Part shown: positions 12,528 to 23,776 of the stretch, one piece after another | Layout: each line of letters begins with the position of its first letter | Numbering within the stretch: position 1 is the first letter of the stretch | Source of the DNA: Cloeon dipterum | Taxonomy: Eukaryota > Arthropoda > Insecta > Ephemeroptera > Baetidae | Direction: 5' to 3' | NCBI RefSeq assembly: GCF_949628265.1 | Contig: NC_088790.1 | Span: forward strand, 5,956,545-6,020,544 | DNA: 64,000 bases | Translations under genes and position numbers: made by a program | Notes under the pieces: model-generated | The model's input: the letters and a program-made list of their open reading frames with translations, nothing else | Told to the model about the DNA's origin: nothing | Databases searched by the model: none

Positions 12528-13851
12528 TCAAACTACTGGAAACACAATAACAATTTGCTCTCCTCTGATCATCAACTGTGGAATGTAACGTTTGCAAAGT
12601 TCAGAGTTTTTGCCGATATTTTGGATCAGTCGTGGTCTCACTAGTCCTCTCTCAGCCAATTCTTTGTCAGATAACTTGACGGTGTCCTCTCCTAACTCAG
12701 CAGGCACCTTTCGTTTCTTTTTACGAATAAACGTCTCCTCGACGTCAGTGAGTGCCAGATTCCAGTGCTTGTCAAAGGCAACAATGTAAGCAACCATGTC
12801 ATTTGTGCCAATGTAAATGTTTCTCGTTTTAATCTGTGGGACAAAATCAATTCAGATTATTGAAATTCATCAGATTTATCGCACTCACCATGACTCTAAT
12901 TTTCTTGTCTCTGTATTCAACCAGCTTGGCGAGAGGGCCTTTCGCCAATTCCATTCTGTCTAGCAGATTTTTCTTTTTCTTGCTCTCTTTGGAGGGTCTT
13001 GAAATGGGCATTTGACTTGGCAAAAATTTCCTAGTTATAGGCACATCAGCTTTGGGCGGCGGAACATAGTCTTTGCTCTTTTTTGAAAGGGGTTTTTTCT
13101 TCAGTGCATTTTTCATGTTTTCTTCAAAGTCTTCAGGATCAGGAGATGCAGACGCAACGTGTTTGTACTGAGCCAGGTTATTGAGTTTTTTGGTGTTCGG
13201 ATAAGGTAACCTCTTCAAGAAGGCTTTCCCTAGCGACAGCGCTTTCTTGGCATCAAATTTTGAGCTGTAGATGTCTAGATCATCTCCACTGGACTCTGAA
13301 GTTTCCTCAGATGATGATGATGATGGTATTTTACTCTCTCTTCTAATTTGAGAACTTGTAGGTCCTGAAATTCAATTTTAATATTTATTTATTTTGGTAA
13401 ATTTTTTAAAATACGTACTCTGTTTTTCAAGACCAGACGTCGAAGCTTCCTCAACCTTGCTGCTTGAGGGAACGCCTAACATTTTGGCTATTGGAGTAGT
13501 ACTCTTACATGGTGTGTCAATTTCTGATTCGGACAACTCCAGATCCTTGAGAAGCATTTGACTTAATTCTCTGTTTTTCTTGGTGTTTGGCGTTTCTAAA
13601 AGACTCCTCAGGATGCCTGGAGTCTTAGGCGGGGACAAACAGCCCGCGTCAATTATATCTTCTGCTGTATGGAGCATGTCTCCACACTCGTCTCTAAGCA
13701 CGTCCATGTCTTGGTCACTTATCAAGGGCGACGAAGCTACTTCTTGGGAAAACGCTTTTCGGGGAGTGAACAAGTGACTCGGAATGACTGGCACAGAAGA
13801 TGAGCCAGGCTGTTCCTTATCCTTTTTCTTGGAGCCTTCTCTGGTTTTCAT
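12528..13851 (-). CDS. Lsm11: LSM11, U7 snRNP-specific Sm-like protein
   Basis: Replaces an Sm protein in the U7 snRNP ring that cleaves replication-dependent histone pre-mRNAs at their 3' end. Exons on the minus strand: 13851-13419, 13364-12889, 12833-12528; 404 residues, start chosen as the first ATG of the long open exon. The N-terminal half is disordered and Ser/Lys-rich. A conserved element DDLDIYSSKFDAKKALSLG (about residue 175) corresponds to the family's FLASH-binding region, followed by LPYPNTKKLNNLAQY. The Sm1 motif is in the last exon (NDMVAYIVAFDKHWNLALTDVEET) and Sm2 near the C-terminus (YIPQLMIRGEQIVIV), separated by the long spacer typical of LSM11. The protein ends shortly after Sm2. 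The stop lies 74 bp from the WDR61 stop, so the two 3' UTRs probably overlap. Confidence 0.94.
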
Positions 13852-14837
13852 CTTCTCTTTTTACATGAACCTGAAAATTGATTTTGTGGATAAAAAGCAA
13901 AACTTGTTGGGAAGATTAATAGATTAGAAATTCAAGTGCCAATTTGTACACATTAAATTTTTGAGAAATTTATGCATTTAACTTATTTTATTTTTCTGTA
14001 CTTCTACTAAGCGAATAAAATTGTTCAATAGAATAGAATGTATTAATCGTATTATTCTAAAAGCAACGGTGTACAATTTACGACATAAATCTAACGTATT
14101 GTAACATCAACAATTATAAATTAACGCAATAGTTGTGTGCGTGTCCAAATTAGCTCTCGATATCATACAATACATGACTCAACTTGTATTACCACAATTT
14201 TAATGAAAAGTTGGAGCAACGGTTGAGGTAACGAGCTTATTTTGACCCACCCTGTGTATCAAGTTATGCATGCTAAGGGAAGAGAGAAATGCACGCAAAC
14301 ATGCAAATTATAGAAAAGCGAAAAGTTTATTCCTAAACTAGGCCCATAACTGCATTGATACATTACATATTATGTATACATATTATACTTTATTTAACAC
14401 GGGCTAGGTTATCGCCTCTCAAGTTAATAATTACACGAATTTGTTACGAGGGGAAAATTAACTGATTGTGCTTACACTTGTATTATTTCAAAATGATATA
14501 ATAAATTCCTTCAATAACCAAGAACAACTCTTCTCTTAGTTAGTTTCAAAATCATTAAAATAAATCAAGACTGGTGCTAAACCCGCGCATTCCTTGACCG
14601 CCTATAGTCGTGGTCGTCGTGGTGAAATTCACAACAAAGTTACGCCCCCTTTAATCAGCTGGCGACGCTGGTGTAACGACGCACGCTGGTGTTCGTTGGA
14701 GTTCTTCCCTTTTCTTTCCTTGCCCTCGCTCTCACCTTCGCGTCTCGTTAAATATGTAACGCGTAGATCGATCGGTTCAGGTCAGACGTCGTCCCTTTTT
14801 CGTTCGTTCTCAGGCTACTGTATCAAACATTTTATAA
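13852..14837. promoter_or_regulatory. Divergent promoter region between LSM11 and SPOUT1
   Basis: Just under 1 kb separates the two start codons. Most is AT-rich and shows no coding signal. From about 14590 to 14837 the sequence becomes GC-richer, as expected for the SPOUT1 leader. No further gene is supported. Confidence 0.5.
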
Positions 14838-16096
14838 ATGGGTCCAGTGAAAAAAGAAGTGCCAACAGCAACATGGATGGAATGGAAAAAGGAGAAGAAT
14901 ATACGTAAAGCGAAAAAGAGAGACAAAATTTTAGCAAAGATTGACCAGCATCAACAAGAGCAAAGTGAGTCGGCGTCTTCTTCAGCAGCCACTGCTGAGA
15001 AAAGCGGTCCTGCGGAAGAACGTAAAGGGCGCAATTGGACCGTCTCGATTGCACTGCCTGGAAATATTTTGGACAATGCGCAAACACCAGAGCTCAGATC
15101 TTATTTGGCTGGCCAGATTGCTCGTGCTGTGGCGATTTTTAACGTCGACGAGGTAAATTTGAGTTATTTAGGAAAATCGTATGTTTTCCATCAAGCTCAC
15201 ATTATTTATTGCCTTTGGGAACAACAATCATGTATTTTACTTACCAGGTTGTGGTATTCAATGAACAAGGCAGCTTAGAAGACCTGAAAGGAGGAAATGA
15301 CGAGGAAATGGTCGAGGAACTACCACGGGCTTGTCTTCAACTAAGCAGAATTCTACAATACCTTGAATGCCCTCAATATTTAAGGAAATACTTTTTCCCA
15401 ATGCACAAGGACTTGAGCCATGCAGGGCTCTTGAACCCTTTGGATGCGCCCAATCACTACAGGAGAGAGGATAAAGCCAAGTACAGGTAAATAAATCGCG
15501 AGTTGATGGTTTGCAAGGTGAAACTTATAATGATTAATAACAGAGAGGGTTACGTGACCGAAAAAGTGAAGAAAGGTGTGTACTCTATGGTGGATGTAGG
15601 ACTTCAAAGACCCATTCCAGTTGACACTTTGCTCTCTCCTGGTTTACGAGTGACGGTGGAGATATCTGGAGATGAGAGTGGAGAAATTAAGAAGATGAGA
15701 GGAATGATTGTGCCACCTTCCACTCCAGTTAAGCAAGATGGAATCTACTGGGGCTACTCCGTTCGATGTGCCAACTCTTTGGGAGCAGTGTTCACTCAGT
15801 GTCCTTACGAGGAAGGTTATGACTTGTTGGTGGGAACATCCGAGAGAGGTGATGAGCTGCCGAAGAGTCTTCCCAGTTATAAGCACATTCTTATTGCCTT
15901 CGGAGGACTGAGAGGCCTGGAGTTAGGCTTGGAGAGTGACAAAAGTTTAAAAGTTGAAGACCCATCACTGCTTTTCGACTTTTATTTAAACACTTGTCCA
16001 AGCCAAGGCTCTAGGACTATCAGAACAGAGGAGGCGCTCCTTGTAACACTTGCGTCCCTTCAGCCTCTTCTCTCTAAGGCTAATAATTACTCATGA
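14838..16096 (+). CDS. SPOUT1: SPOUT-domain RNA methyltransferase (C9orf114/CENP-32 family)
   Basis: A SPOUT-fold (trefoil-knot) methyltransferase related to the human protein reported at spindle poles and thought to methylate rRNA. Exons: 14838-15152, 15248-15486, 15544-16096; 368 residues against about 376 in human. The N-terminus is Lys/Arg/Glu-rich and coiled. The fold starts at WTVSIALPGNILDNAQTPEL. LQYLECPQYLRKYFFP and AGLLNPLDAP flank an inserted OB-like domain in exon 3. The knot at the C-terminus contains LIAFGGLRGLELG and NTCPSQGSRTIRTEEALL, the likely SAM-binding and catalytic segments of the family. Tail to tail with RPE, whose minus-strand poly(A) signal (TTTATT on the plus strand, 16126-16131) lies just past this stop. 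Identity is strong; the exact substrate is not deducible here. Confidence 0.94.
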
Positions 16097-16242
16097 AAAC
16101 TTCTGTTCATTTCAAAAAATATAAGTTTATTGATTGAACATAAGATTTTCCTTAAAAACAACCAGGAACAAGATACCAAAACTCAAGTGAACCCGAGAAC
16201 TAAATAAGCTAAAATATGAGCGTATGATGGAATGCTTCATAA

Positions 16243-19200
16243 TCAATTTTTCAAGTCAATGGCTGTCTGCACGGATTTCTTGAGGCTTGAAATGACCGAC
16301 TTTGGATCCTCTGCCTTGATTACTGCCGTTCCAGACACTATCCAGTTTGCTCCAGCCTAAGGGACGCAGGATTGTTAGGAAACAAACAGGTATGACAACA
16401 GAAGTTCTTACTTTTGAGCACTGGTCAATGGTGCTTGGGCCAACCCCTCCGTCGACCTCAATGTTAAGGTCTGGGTAATTTTCCCTCAGCCAGGCCACCT
16501 TTGGCATCATGTCCGCCATGAATTTCTGGCCTCCAAAGCCTGGCTCTACTGTCATTATCAAAACCAGGTCGGCGAAATCCAAGTAGTCCTTGACAACATC
16601 CACTGAAGTGCCAGGTTTAATGGCAAGGCCAACCTAGGAGGCACATTAATTAACATTTTCAAATCTACATTTGATCTTAGCGTGCAAAACCACTTAAATA
16701 ATGCTCCGATCAATTTATTAAGAGAATGTGCGTCAGCAAAAATATTTTATAAGTTAAAAAAACATTGAAACTTAAAACAGTGTGCTTATAAGTAAACCTA
16801 CCAGATTATTTTGAAAATTCTCTGACAGCAACCAATTTTAAATTAAACCCTCGCAACGGAAGAGACATTTTGAAGTGCTCTTTCATATTTTTTAACACCC
16901 GTACCCTTGTAATTGGTTGAAACATTTTAAATTTGCACATACATTAGGATAAATTAGGATTGAAATCGGTTTTTCAAGAACACATTCTGTAAATATAAAT
17001 ACCCAGTTAAAAATTGCAGTGAATTTTTTAAAATTATATTTGAAAAATTAATTACTTTCATGCCAGCTTCTTTAATTTTTCTGCATATCTCCGGTACATC
17101 TTGAACTGGCTCTACATGAAAGGTGTATTGGTCCACTTTAGCTTCAGCCATGGGCTCGATCCACTGAAATAAAAATTAATATCATGGTAGAATCAACTCA
17201 TTTCGGCTTTGCTTAGTTCAAGTTTAACAATGGGTTTTTAATTAAATCCCTGAGCAGCGAGTACCAATTCAGACAACGTCCCTTCAACTATTCCCTTAAT
17301 TTAAGTGATAGTAACATCTGATTTGGGATTCGCCTTAATACACTTAAATCATTTTTTGCTGTCATTATCTTTGGGGTTAAGTTTAAAATATTTTTAAGGG
17401 TTTAACATGAGAACTAAGAACCCTGGTCCCGTTCCACTCAGACATGCAATTTGTTTTCCTCAGAAAATATGTTTACTTATGTGATGTTTAGATGGACCAT
17501 CAGACCAAAATTTTCAATGTAGCACTGTCTTCGATTTACAGATTGGACAAGTTTTTTAATTAATCAGTGATTTATTTAACGCAATATAGGCGTGCAACTT
17601 ATTTTTTAGGGGAATTTTTAAAATTATTTTTAATTTAATACAAATTGAATACAATTACAAATTTTGTTCAATCGTGATGATTTTTGGTAAATAGACTCCC
17701 CTTGACGATACAATTTGATTGATGGGTAAATTGTTTGGCTTTCCAAAATTCTCAGGGATGATTCCACTAAGGTGACTTCAGGTGCCTCTAACGTTATTTT
17801 TTCAAATATTTATTTACATATTCGTATATAGCTTATAAATTTGGCTATATTTTTAATATTTTAACTTAAATTATTAATTTAGGTTCTAAACTAAATTAAA
17901 CATTAAAAAAATTTGATGTATTTTTCTAGTTTTATGAAAGTATACACGTTTTAGGCGAAACATTGCGTGTTAGAGTGTAAAATTTCCTTTTAATGTTAAA
18001 AATAGTTCGAATTACCTGGAAATGCGACAAAAGTGAATTACTGAAGCTAAGCATTAGTTTGTATATTGTTATTCTTGAACTAAGCTGCAGCTATTTTGCC
18101 TCTAATTGCAAGCCGCCGCATGCTTCAAATAAAATTGACAAATTTCTTGGTTGTCATCACTCAAACTGATTCACAGCCCTAAAGTTCTAGCGTCTTAATC
18201 CTTTTTTAAATCAAGAACTGATAAAAATACAAACCTTATCTTGTAAATTAATATATTTAATAAATCTATTTTCATATATGTATTATTGCTTTACTTTTAA
18301 TCTTTAGGGCATCTCATGTTGCTCATTTCCTATTTTTGTGTGGTTGGTAACACATTTATTTGACGGTTCTGTTAAATTTTAAGCACGCAGTAGCTTGTGA
18401 ACAGCTGCTTAGGCAAACAAAAAATCATTTTTTCTTATCATTCTCACTCTTGAAATTGTCTCTAATATTGTTTTTGTAATCCATATTTTATCTCATATCC
18501 CCAAATAAATTGAGATGGATTTTATTTATTTAATTTTGAGTTAGCAACTATCAGGTAGAGGTAAAATACCGGCCCAGCGAAAAAGCCAACTGAACATCTG
18601 CTGCATTTTAGTAATCTTCAACCTTGCGCCAAGTTAAATAAAATAACAATCATTGGGGGTTTTATTTGAGTTAAAACTTAGATGTGATTTTTGAGGGATG
18701 ATATCTACGATTTTACAGGCATGATCAAAATTATAGCTCCTTTTCCCTTTCACCTTCATTGCAAGGATAGTAGAGAACAGAATACGACTTAGTTCTAGAA
18801 CCAAGATAAAAAATTGCTGGGTTTCTTGTTTGTTTCCTCTTGTTGTCAATGTTACTCTAAAGAAACAATTGGTTAGGCGAAATAAAAGTCAAACCAATTG
18901 TTTTTTTTTAAATTATTTCATATGAGTAGCATTGAAAACAAAAAGAAACCAACAAGAAACCCAACAATGATGCTTCTTGGTCCAAGACCTAGGTCCTGAT
19001 CTCCACTATGTTGAGTGAGCGTCAGCGCAGCCTACCAAAGGAGGATATGGCAACGCAGCCGGTAGCGCTGAAATCTTTAACTCCTGCACTTGCTCCACAC
19101 TTCAGAGGTGCTTAGAGCAGTGGAGGAATCGGTCACAAGAATGCTGCGTCCATGGATGCTACCTCCTACAGCGCGGAGCTCCTTTATATTTCATAGAGCG

Positions 19201-20769
19201 TCACTGATGTTGACTTGCTTAACACGTGGATATCCTCGCTTCAACAAAACTAGTCAAATTTAACATCGTTTTGCGCTGTGTTGAAGGAAGTCATCTATGC
19301 ATTAAGGACGAGTGGAAAACAAAATATCAACGCACCATAAGTAGCTGCTACTTGACGCGTAATAACGTAACTATCCCTTACTAGAGAGGCATGGCTTTTC
19401 AGTGATCAATGGAAGCGGCCGCGAAACGAACTATATTATTAAGGAGGATTGATACTGGAAAATCCTTGTTTCCAATACATGATCTCATCCCACAGGATTC
19501 AGTTGAAGCCAAAATTGACCTTATTAGCACTGTACATTTTTTAGAGAAGTGGCTGCAAGCATTCAGTTCAGGTCAGATAGTTTTTATTTTCTTTAAGTCG
19601 AAATTTACAATGGTGACTTATTAAAATACGTCAAACTAAACCTAATACAGCTAATAATTATACATATACTTTATATCATTATCCTAAAGCAAAATCACAG
19701 ACATAATAATCGGAAAGGTCGTAAAATTTGAGTTGCATCACTATTCTCTTTACGGTACTGTATGATATTTAGAAATAATTGGTCATCTTGTTACTTGTTA
19801 TCATTTGATTTCAGTCGGCAGGGCGTTGAATAGTCTAGGGATCATGACTGTTGGGCTTTGGGTCGACATAAATATATGTAGAGAATGCGGCGCAACATAG
19901 AGATCATAAGGGCTAATGTGTTTGACTGCGTTACGCGTATTATTTACCATTATTTACATACATGGTAAAGAATATTGCCCTTGAAATCTGATTTTATTTT
20001 AAAACACGAGTTTTAAAAGTGTGAATAGATCTTGACAAGAGAAATCGGAATACACCAAGAAAATGTGGTCAAACGCTGTAAATTTTGGAGAAAATTGCAA
20101 TGCTTGACTACATTTTCTTGGCAGATTTCGATGCCTCTCGTTGAGATCTGTCCAACAATGAATGAAACCTTTTAGGGAAAGTCTTTGTTGTGAAAAAAAG
20201 GATTTAAAATAATAATCAAAACGGTCCCCACCATTATTTGAATAGCTTGCTAACTTTGCAGCTACTTTTCTAAAAATAATTGACTGTGCTACTTACAATT
20301 AGGTAAATTTTGGCTTCAACTGAATCCTAAGGGATGCGTCCATTATGCATTGGCAACAAGTATTTTCCAGTATCAACCCTCTTATTATTAAGTCAGCAAC
20401 ATCAATAAGGAACATCTCTCATTCAACCATGGCGCAAGTGAAGTAATAAGAATAATTATATTGTTATTAGGAATCTAGCTATCACAGTCAGGGGATTTCA
20501 GCATGACATAATAATTATGATGATTAACAGCGCACCTGTTCTGGATTAGACACCATCATGTGAGTTTCAAAGAAAGCCTTAGGGATCTTGTTCCTGAGGC
20601 ATTTAACAACAGGGTGCCCAAATGTGAGATTGGGCACAAAGTGTCCGTCCATCACATCAAGATGCAAATAGTCGGCTCCAAAGTCCAGGAGTCTCTGAGA
20701 TTCATCGCACAACTGAGCCAAATCAGCATTCAGAATAGACGGCCCAATCATAGGTTTCAGGCAAGACAT
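16243..20769 (-). CDS. Rpe: Ribulose-phosphate 3-epimerase
   Basis: Interconverts ribulose-5-phosphate and xylulose-5-phosphate in the non-oxidative pentose phosphate pathway; cytosolic (beta/alpha)8 barrel with a metal ion. Exons on the minus strand: 20769-20536, 17163-17056, 16633-16412, 16356-16243; 225 residues (human 228). Motifs in order: [13 protein letters not shown] (catalytic Asp region), [16 protein letters not shown] (metal-binding His and catalytic Asp), [48 protein letters not shown] and [12 protein letters not shown] (phosphate-binding loop). The start at 20769 lies 6 bp after an acceptor-like TTTCCCAG, so I prefer it to the in-frame ATG at 20790. Intron 1 is 3.4 kb, unusually long for this neighbourhood, and holds repeats. 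Confidence 0.95.
19436..20391. repeat. Inverted pair of transposon-derived fragments in RPE intron 1
   Basis: Positions 19436-19527 and 20301-20391 are two copies of the same roughly 92-bp sequence in opposite orientation. They share GTTGATACTGGAAAA-like and GGATTCAGTTGAAGCCAAAATT blocks (about 80% identical by eye). The left copy sits in an open frame (19409-19624) that translates like coding sequence ([18 protein letters not shown]). The right copy has a one-base shift and a stop in that frame. Between them, on the minus strand at about 19800-19905, is a fragment reading [18 protein letters not shown] and then a stop, reminiscent of non-LTR retrotransposon C-termini. This looks like decayed transposon material; the family is not identified. 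Confidence 0.5.
20041..20129 (+). repeat. Near-perfect 89-nt hairpin in RPE intron 1
   Basis: The two arms pair across a 4-nt loop (GGAG near 20089-20092). CCAAGAAAATGTGGTCAA (20055-20072) pairs with TTGACTACATTTTCTTGG (20104-20121) with a single G-U wobble. AAATTTT pairs with AAAATT near the loop, and GAAATC (20041) with GATTTC (20124-20129) closes the base. A small internal bulge lies near the base and wobbles lie near the loop. Size and pairing resemble an animal pre-miRNA, but it lies among transposon debris, so a short MITE is equally possible. The strand is undetermined. Confidence 0.55.
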
Positions 20770-20789
20770 TTTCCTGGGAAATACATACA

Positions 20790-23776
20790 TATTTTAAAAT
20801 TTAGTTTTCTGCTTTAAAGTATGAACCTATGTATTACTATTATGAATTTAACCACTAGACCCATAAACAGGCTCCAGAAATCCGGTATAGTATGTTAAGG
20901 TGGTTAAGGTGAAGAATACAATACAACTACATTATAATTATAATCAATTATTCCTGCTTATAATTAAATACCCGAGTTTACTTTAGTCTCACCTATTTCA
21001 ACAATTTTCCCGTCAGATTGACTAATTAAAGTAAATGGTGCGCGGGGTTGTGGTCTGGTTTAATATTATTCTCTTTGTTGTTGTTTCTGCTAAGTAGGCG
21101 GAGTCTAGTAATGGAAGAGAGTGGGGATACATCGTGTACCACGCGTGGCCTTAATAGTTAAAAAGATGTGGAGCTAAAACCGGTAAACTGAGCAACCCAT
21201 TCGCAACGCAGCTGCAATTCATGAGTCAAATGCAAGAGGAGAGTATGGTTTTGGGTAATTTGTGGAAATGTAAGTTTGAAAAATATTTTGGAAGGTGAAA
21301 TTTTGTTTTCAGACTCTTGAAGACTTGAGCAGTCGTGCCATAACACAAGAGTTGATGCGGTTAAATCGGTTTTGTATTTCCCCTCCTTTGACAAAAAATC
21401 GTTTTGATTTATGTTTATTTCACAGAAGGAAAGGATCCGCAGACACGCCACATTCTGTGAGTCCTGGAGACACGCCTCCCGGCCTGCGTTTGCTTCGTTT
21501 GCTTGCTCATTCACCGTCACTACTTTAACACAAAAGGGCGTCTCCGTCATAGCACATGGTGGTATGCAGCTCTAAGAACGTGGCGGCCTATCCAGTCCTT
21601 CGTCCTGCAAGCTCATTCCATGGGTGATGTTGCAACAGCGCAATTCAGGCCATGTGACTATGAGCAGAGAGAACGTGATAGCATTGCCTCGAGTTAGCAC
21701 TGTTCGCAGGGAAGTTGCTCGTACCTTGCTCGGCTTGCCACTTCCCAGGGGAAGCGTCGTTCTTAAGGGTACGCGGCAGCGTGTTAGGTACCAGGTCCAC
21801 GAGGCATAGTTAGGGGGCCCCGTACACGTGCTCACCTAGGACACGGAAGGACGGGTGGCAAATTATATTGGGCCCCCACAAAGCAATATCGGGGCCCCCT
21901 TTCGCTGCAGCAACTCAAGTGCCGGAGCGGGAGTAAACTCGCAAAACGTGCTTTTACGGAGAAACCCTATGTGCGCGTTCTATGTCGGCTAGCCGCGCAT
22001 CGACAACGGCGCGAGGCGTTCGGCACGACAATGGTCGGCGCTCGAAGAGGTTGGTTTTCTTGTGGAAATGCTTTTCGGCAAACTGAATTATTTTTTGTTC
22101 TTTTTTTTCGCAGCTACGAGAGACGGCAGCATGCAAGCCCGTACCCACCTTATGCAGTGACGTCACTCTTTGCTCTGATTGGCCGAATCGACTCGACAGC
22201 ATGGAGCCGTTGTAAACACGTAAGTAGGCCGATTCGCTCAGCCAACCTGCCGACTCGCTCTGCGGCCGTGCTTATATTTGTCTAAGTGATCCGCGTGCGG
22301 CGGGGCGTTGTTCCGAGCTAATGTCGCTCTCTGTCGGCGCTGTTTTCGTCCGCCGACGCTGACCCCGCGATTGATTGCATCCCCCCTCTCCCAGGATGAG
22401 GTGAGGCAGCGTGTAGCTTTGCAGACAATATCCCAAGGTGGACGGGTCTGACTGAGCGAGGTGGCCTGTTAGGCACGCTGAGCGCGTGATGCTTTCGCCT
22501 CCCCCTAGCTCTGCACCCTCTCGACTCAACAAAATATATTTATTTTATATACATTTCCAAAAATTAATCTTAATAGTTACAAATCGTGCTATTTCAATCA
22601 TTTTGTATATCCGGTCGGTTTGACGTTTCGACCGGGAACGTCCGAAAGCCCAGCTTGTAATGGGCCGCCGTCGACTCGCCGATTGATTTTCTGCTGCCCC
22701 CGGCTGCCAGAGAGCACGCTGGCAGGAGACCGCATGGCTTGTGCAGCAGCCAATGAGTGCGCTGAGAGTTGTGACGATTTTTGCCTCGACCAATGGCAGC
22801 AGCTGCGTGCTTAGAATCCCGGGCAAAACAGAGACGATGCTTCCACCATGCTTGCCTCTGGAGTCAGTCGGCACGTCGATTACGGCCCCTCGCTGTGACG
22901 CTCTCCCTCCAAATTGATGGGACGCGGATTATTATGGTCGGCGGGCTTCTTTAAACCTCCGACTAGTGCGTTGTGATGAAACAATCGGAAAAAATGAATT
23001 ATTAAAGCTTGATGAAATAAAAAAATCCTAGAGCATTAATAAAGTAGTAATTAATTTTATATAATGAAATTGAGAGTTTAACTTAATTCTAATTAAGAAT
23101 GATTCAATATCTAACAAGCAAAAATTTTCCTGACTCAGGGTTAAGGGTGAATTCGCAAGAGGCGCCTACCCTAAATTTGGAACAGGTCGATTGATATTAG
23201 AATGCGGCTGCGTGGAGAGAGACTGGAACGGGGTGCGCGCAGCGTGGAAAGCTTTGGGGCAGTCGGTGCCTTTTTGCTACTCCCGGCCGGCGGAGCAGCT
23301 TTTCGCTCCTTTTCTGCTCTCTCAATGTGAGTTGGATGGAGCCCTTTCCTGCGTCGAGCCGGCTTTTCTCACTGAGACCCCTTTCACTTTTTATGTTCCT
23401 CACAACACACTCTCGACTTCGGCGTTCTACGCCTCAGCAGGAGCATTCGCGTGTGCTTGTACAGATTGATTTTCGCTGCCTACCTTTTACTAAACATCAA
23501 GATGAACTCGCGGGAACCAGCCGTTTGCATGATATTAATCCAACTGAAAATGTTCGCAAGCTGTATTGATTTGCAACTTGAACGTGTGAAGAGGTAGATT
23601 GTCAAAATTAAATTAGGTGATAAATCTAAAGCGTTTTTATAAACTCGTGGTCTTATCAGCATGTTCCCCCCATATTTTTCCCGAACGAGTGTTGTGACGA
23701 ATCAAATAATTTTTATTTTTCAGGGCGAGGAAACAAAAGGTGCACTTTTGTTGAGTGGAACGGTGCTGGAGGCGCC
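20790..23776. promoter_or_regulatory. RPE/Mnt divergent upstream region with CpG-rich promoter-like block
   Basis: No coding exon is supported. From about 21900 to 23500 the sequence is GC- and CpG-rich, unlike its flanks. It holds a perfect cAMP-response palindrome TGACGTCA (22158-22165) with a CCAAT-type ATTGG 13 bp beyond (22178-22182), an E-box CACGTG at 21825-21830, and another CCAAT-like CCAATGG near 22790. A strong acceptor (TTATTTTTCAG) lies about 50 bp before the first Mnt coding exon, so the Mnt leader exon and promoter should be in this block. Confidence 0.5.
22158..22182. promoter_or_regulatory. CRE palindrome plus CCAAT-type site upstream of Mnt
   Basis: TGACGTCA followed closely by ATTGG inside the CpG-rich block. 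The spacing and setting are those of a TATA-less housekeeping promoter. The binding factor (ATF/CREB and NF-Y classes) is inferred from the motifs alone. Confidence 0.45.
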
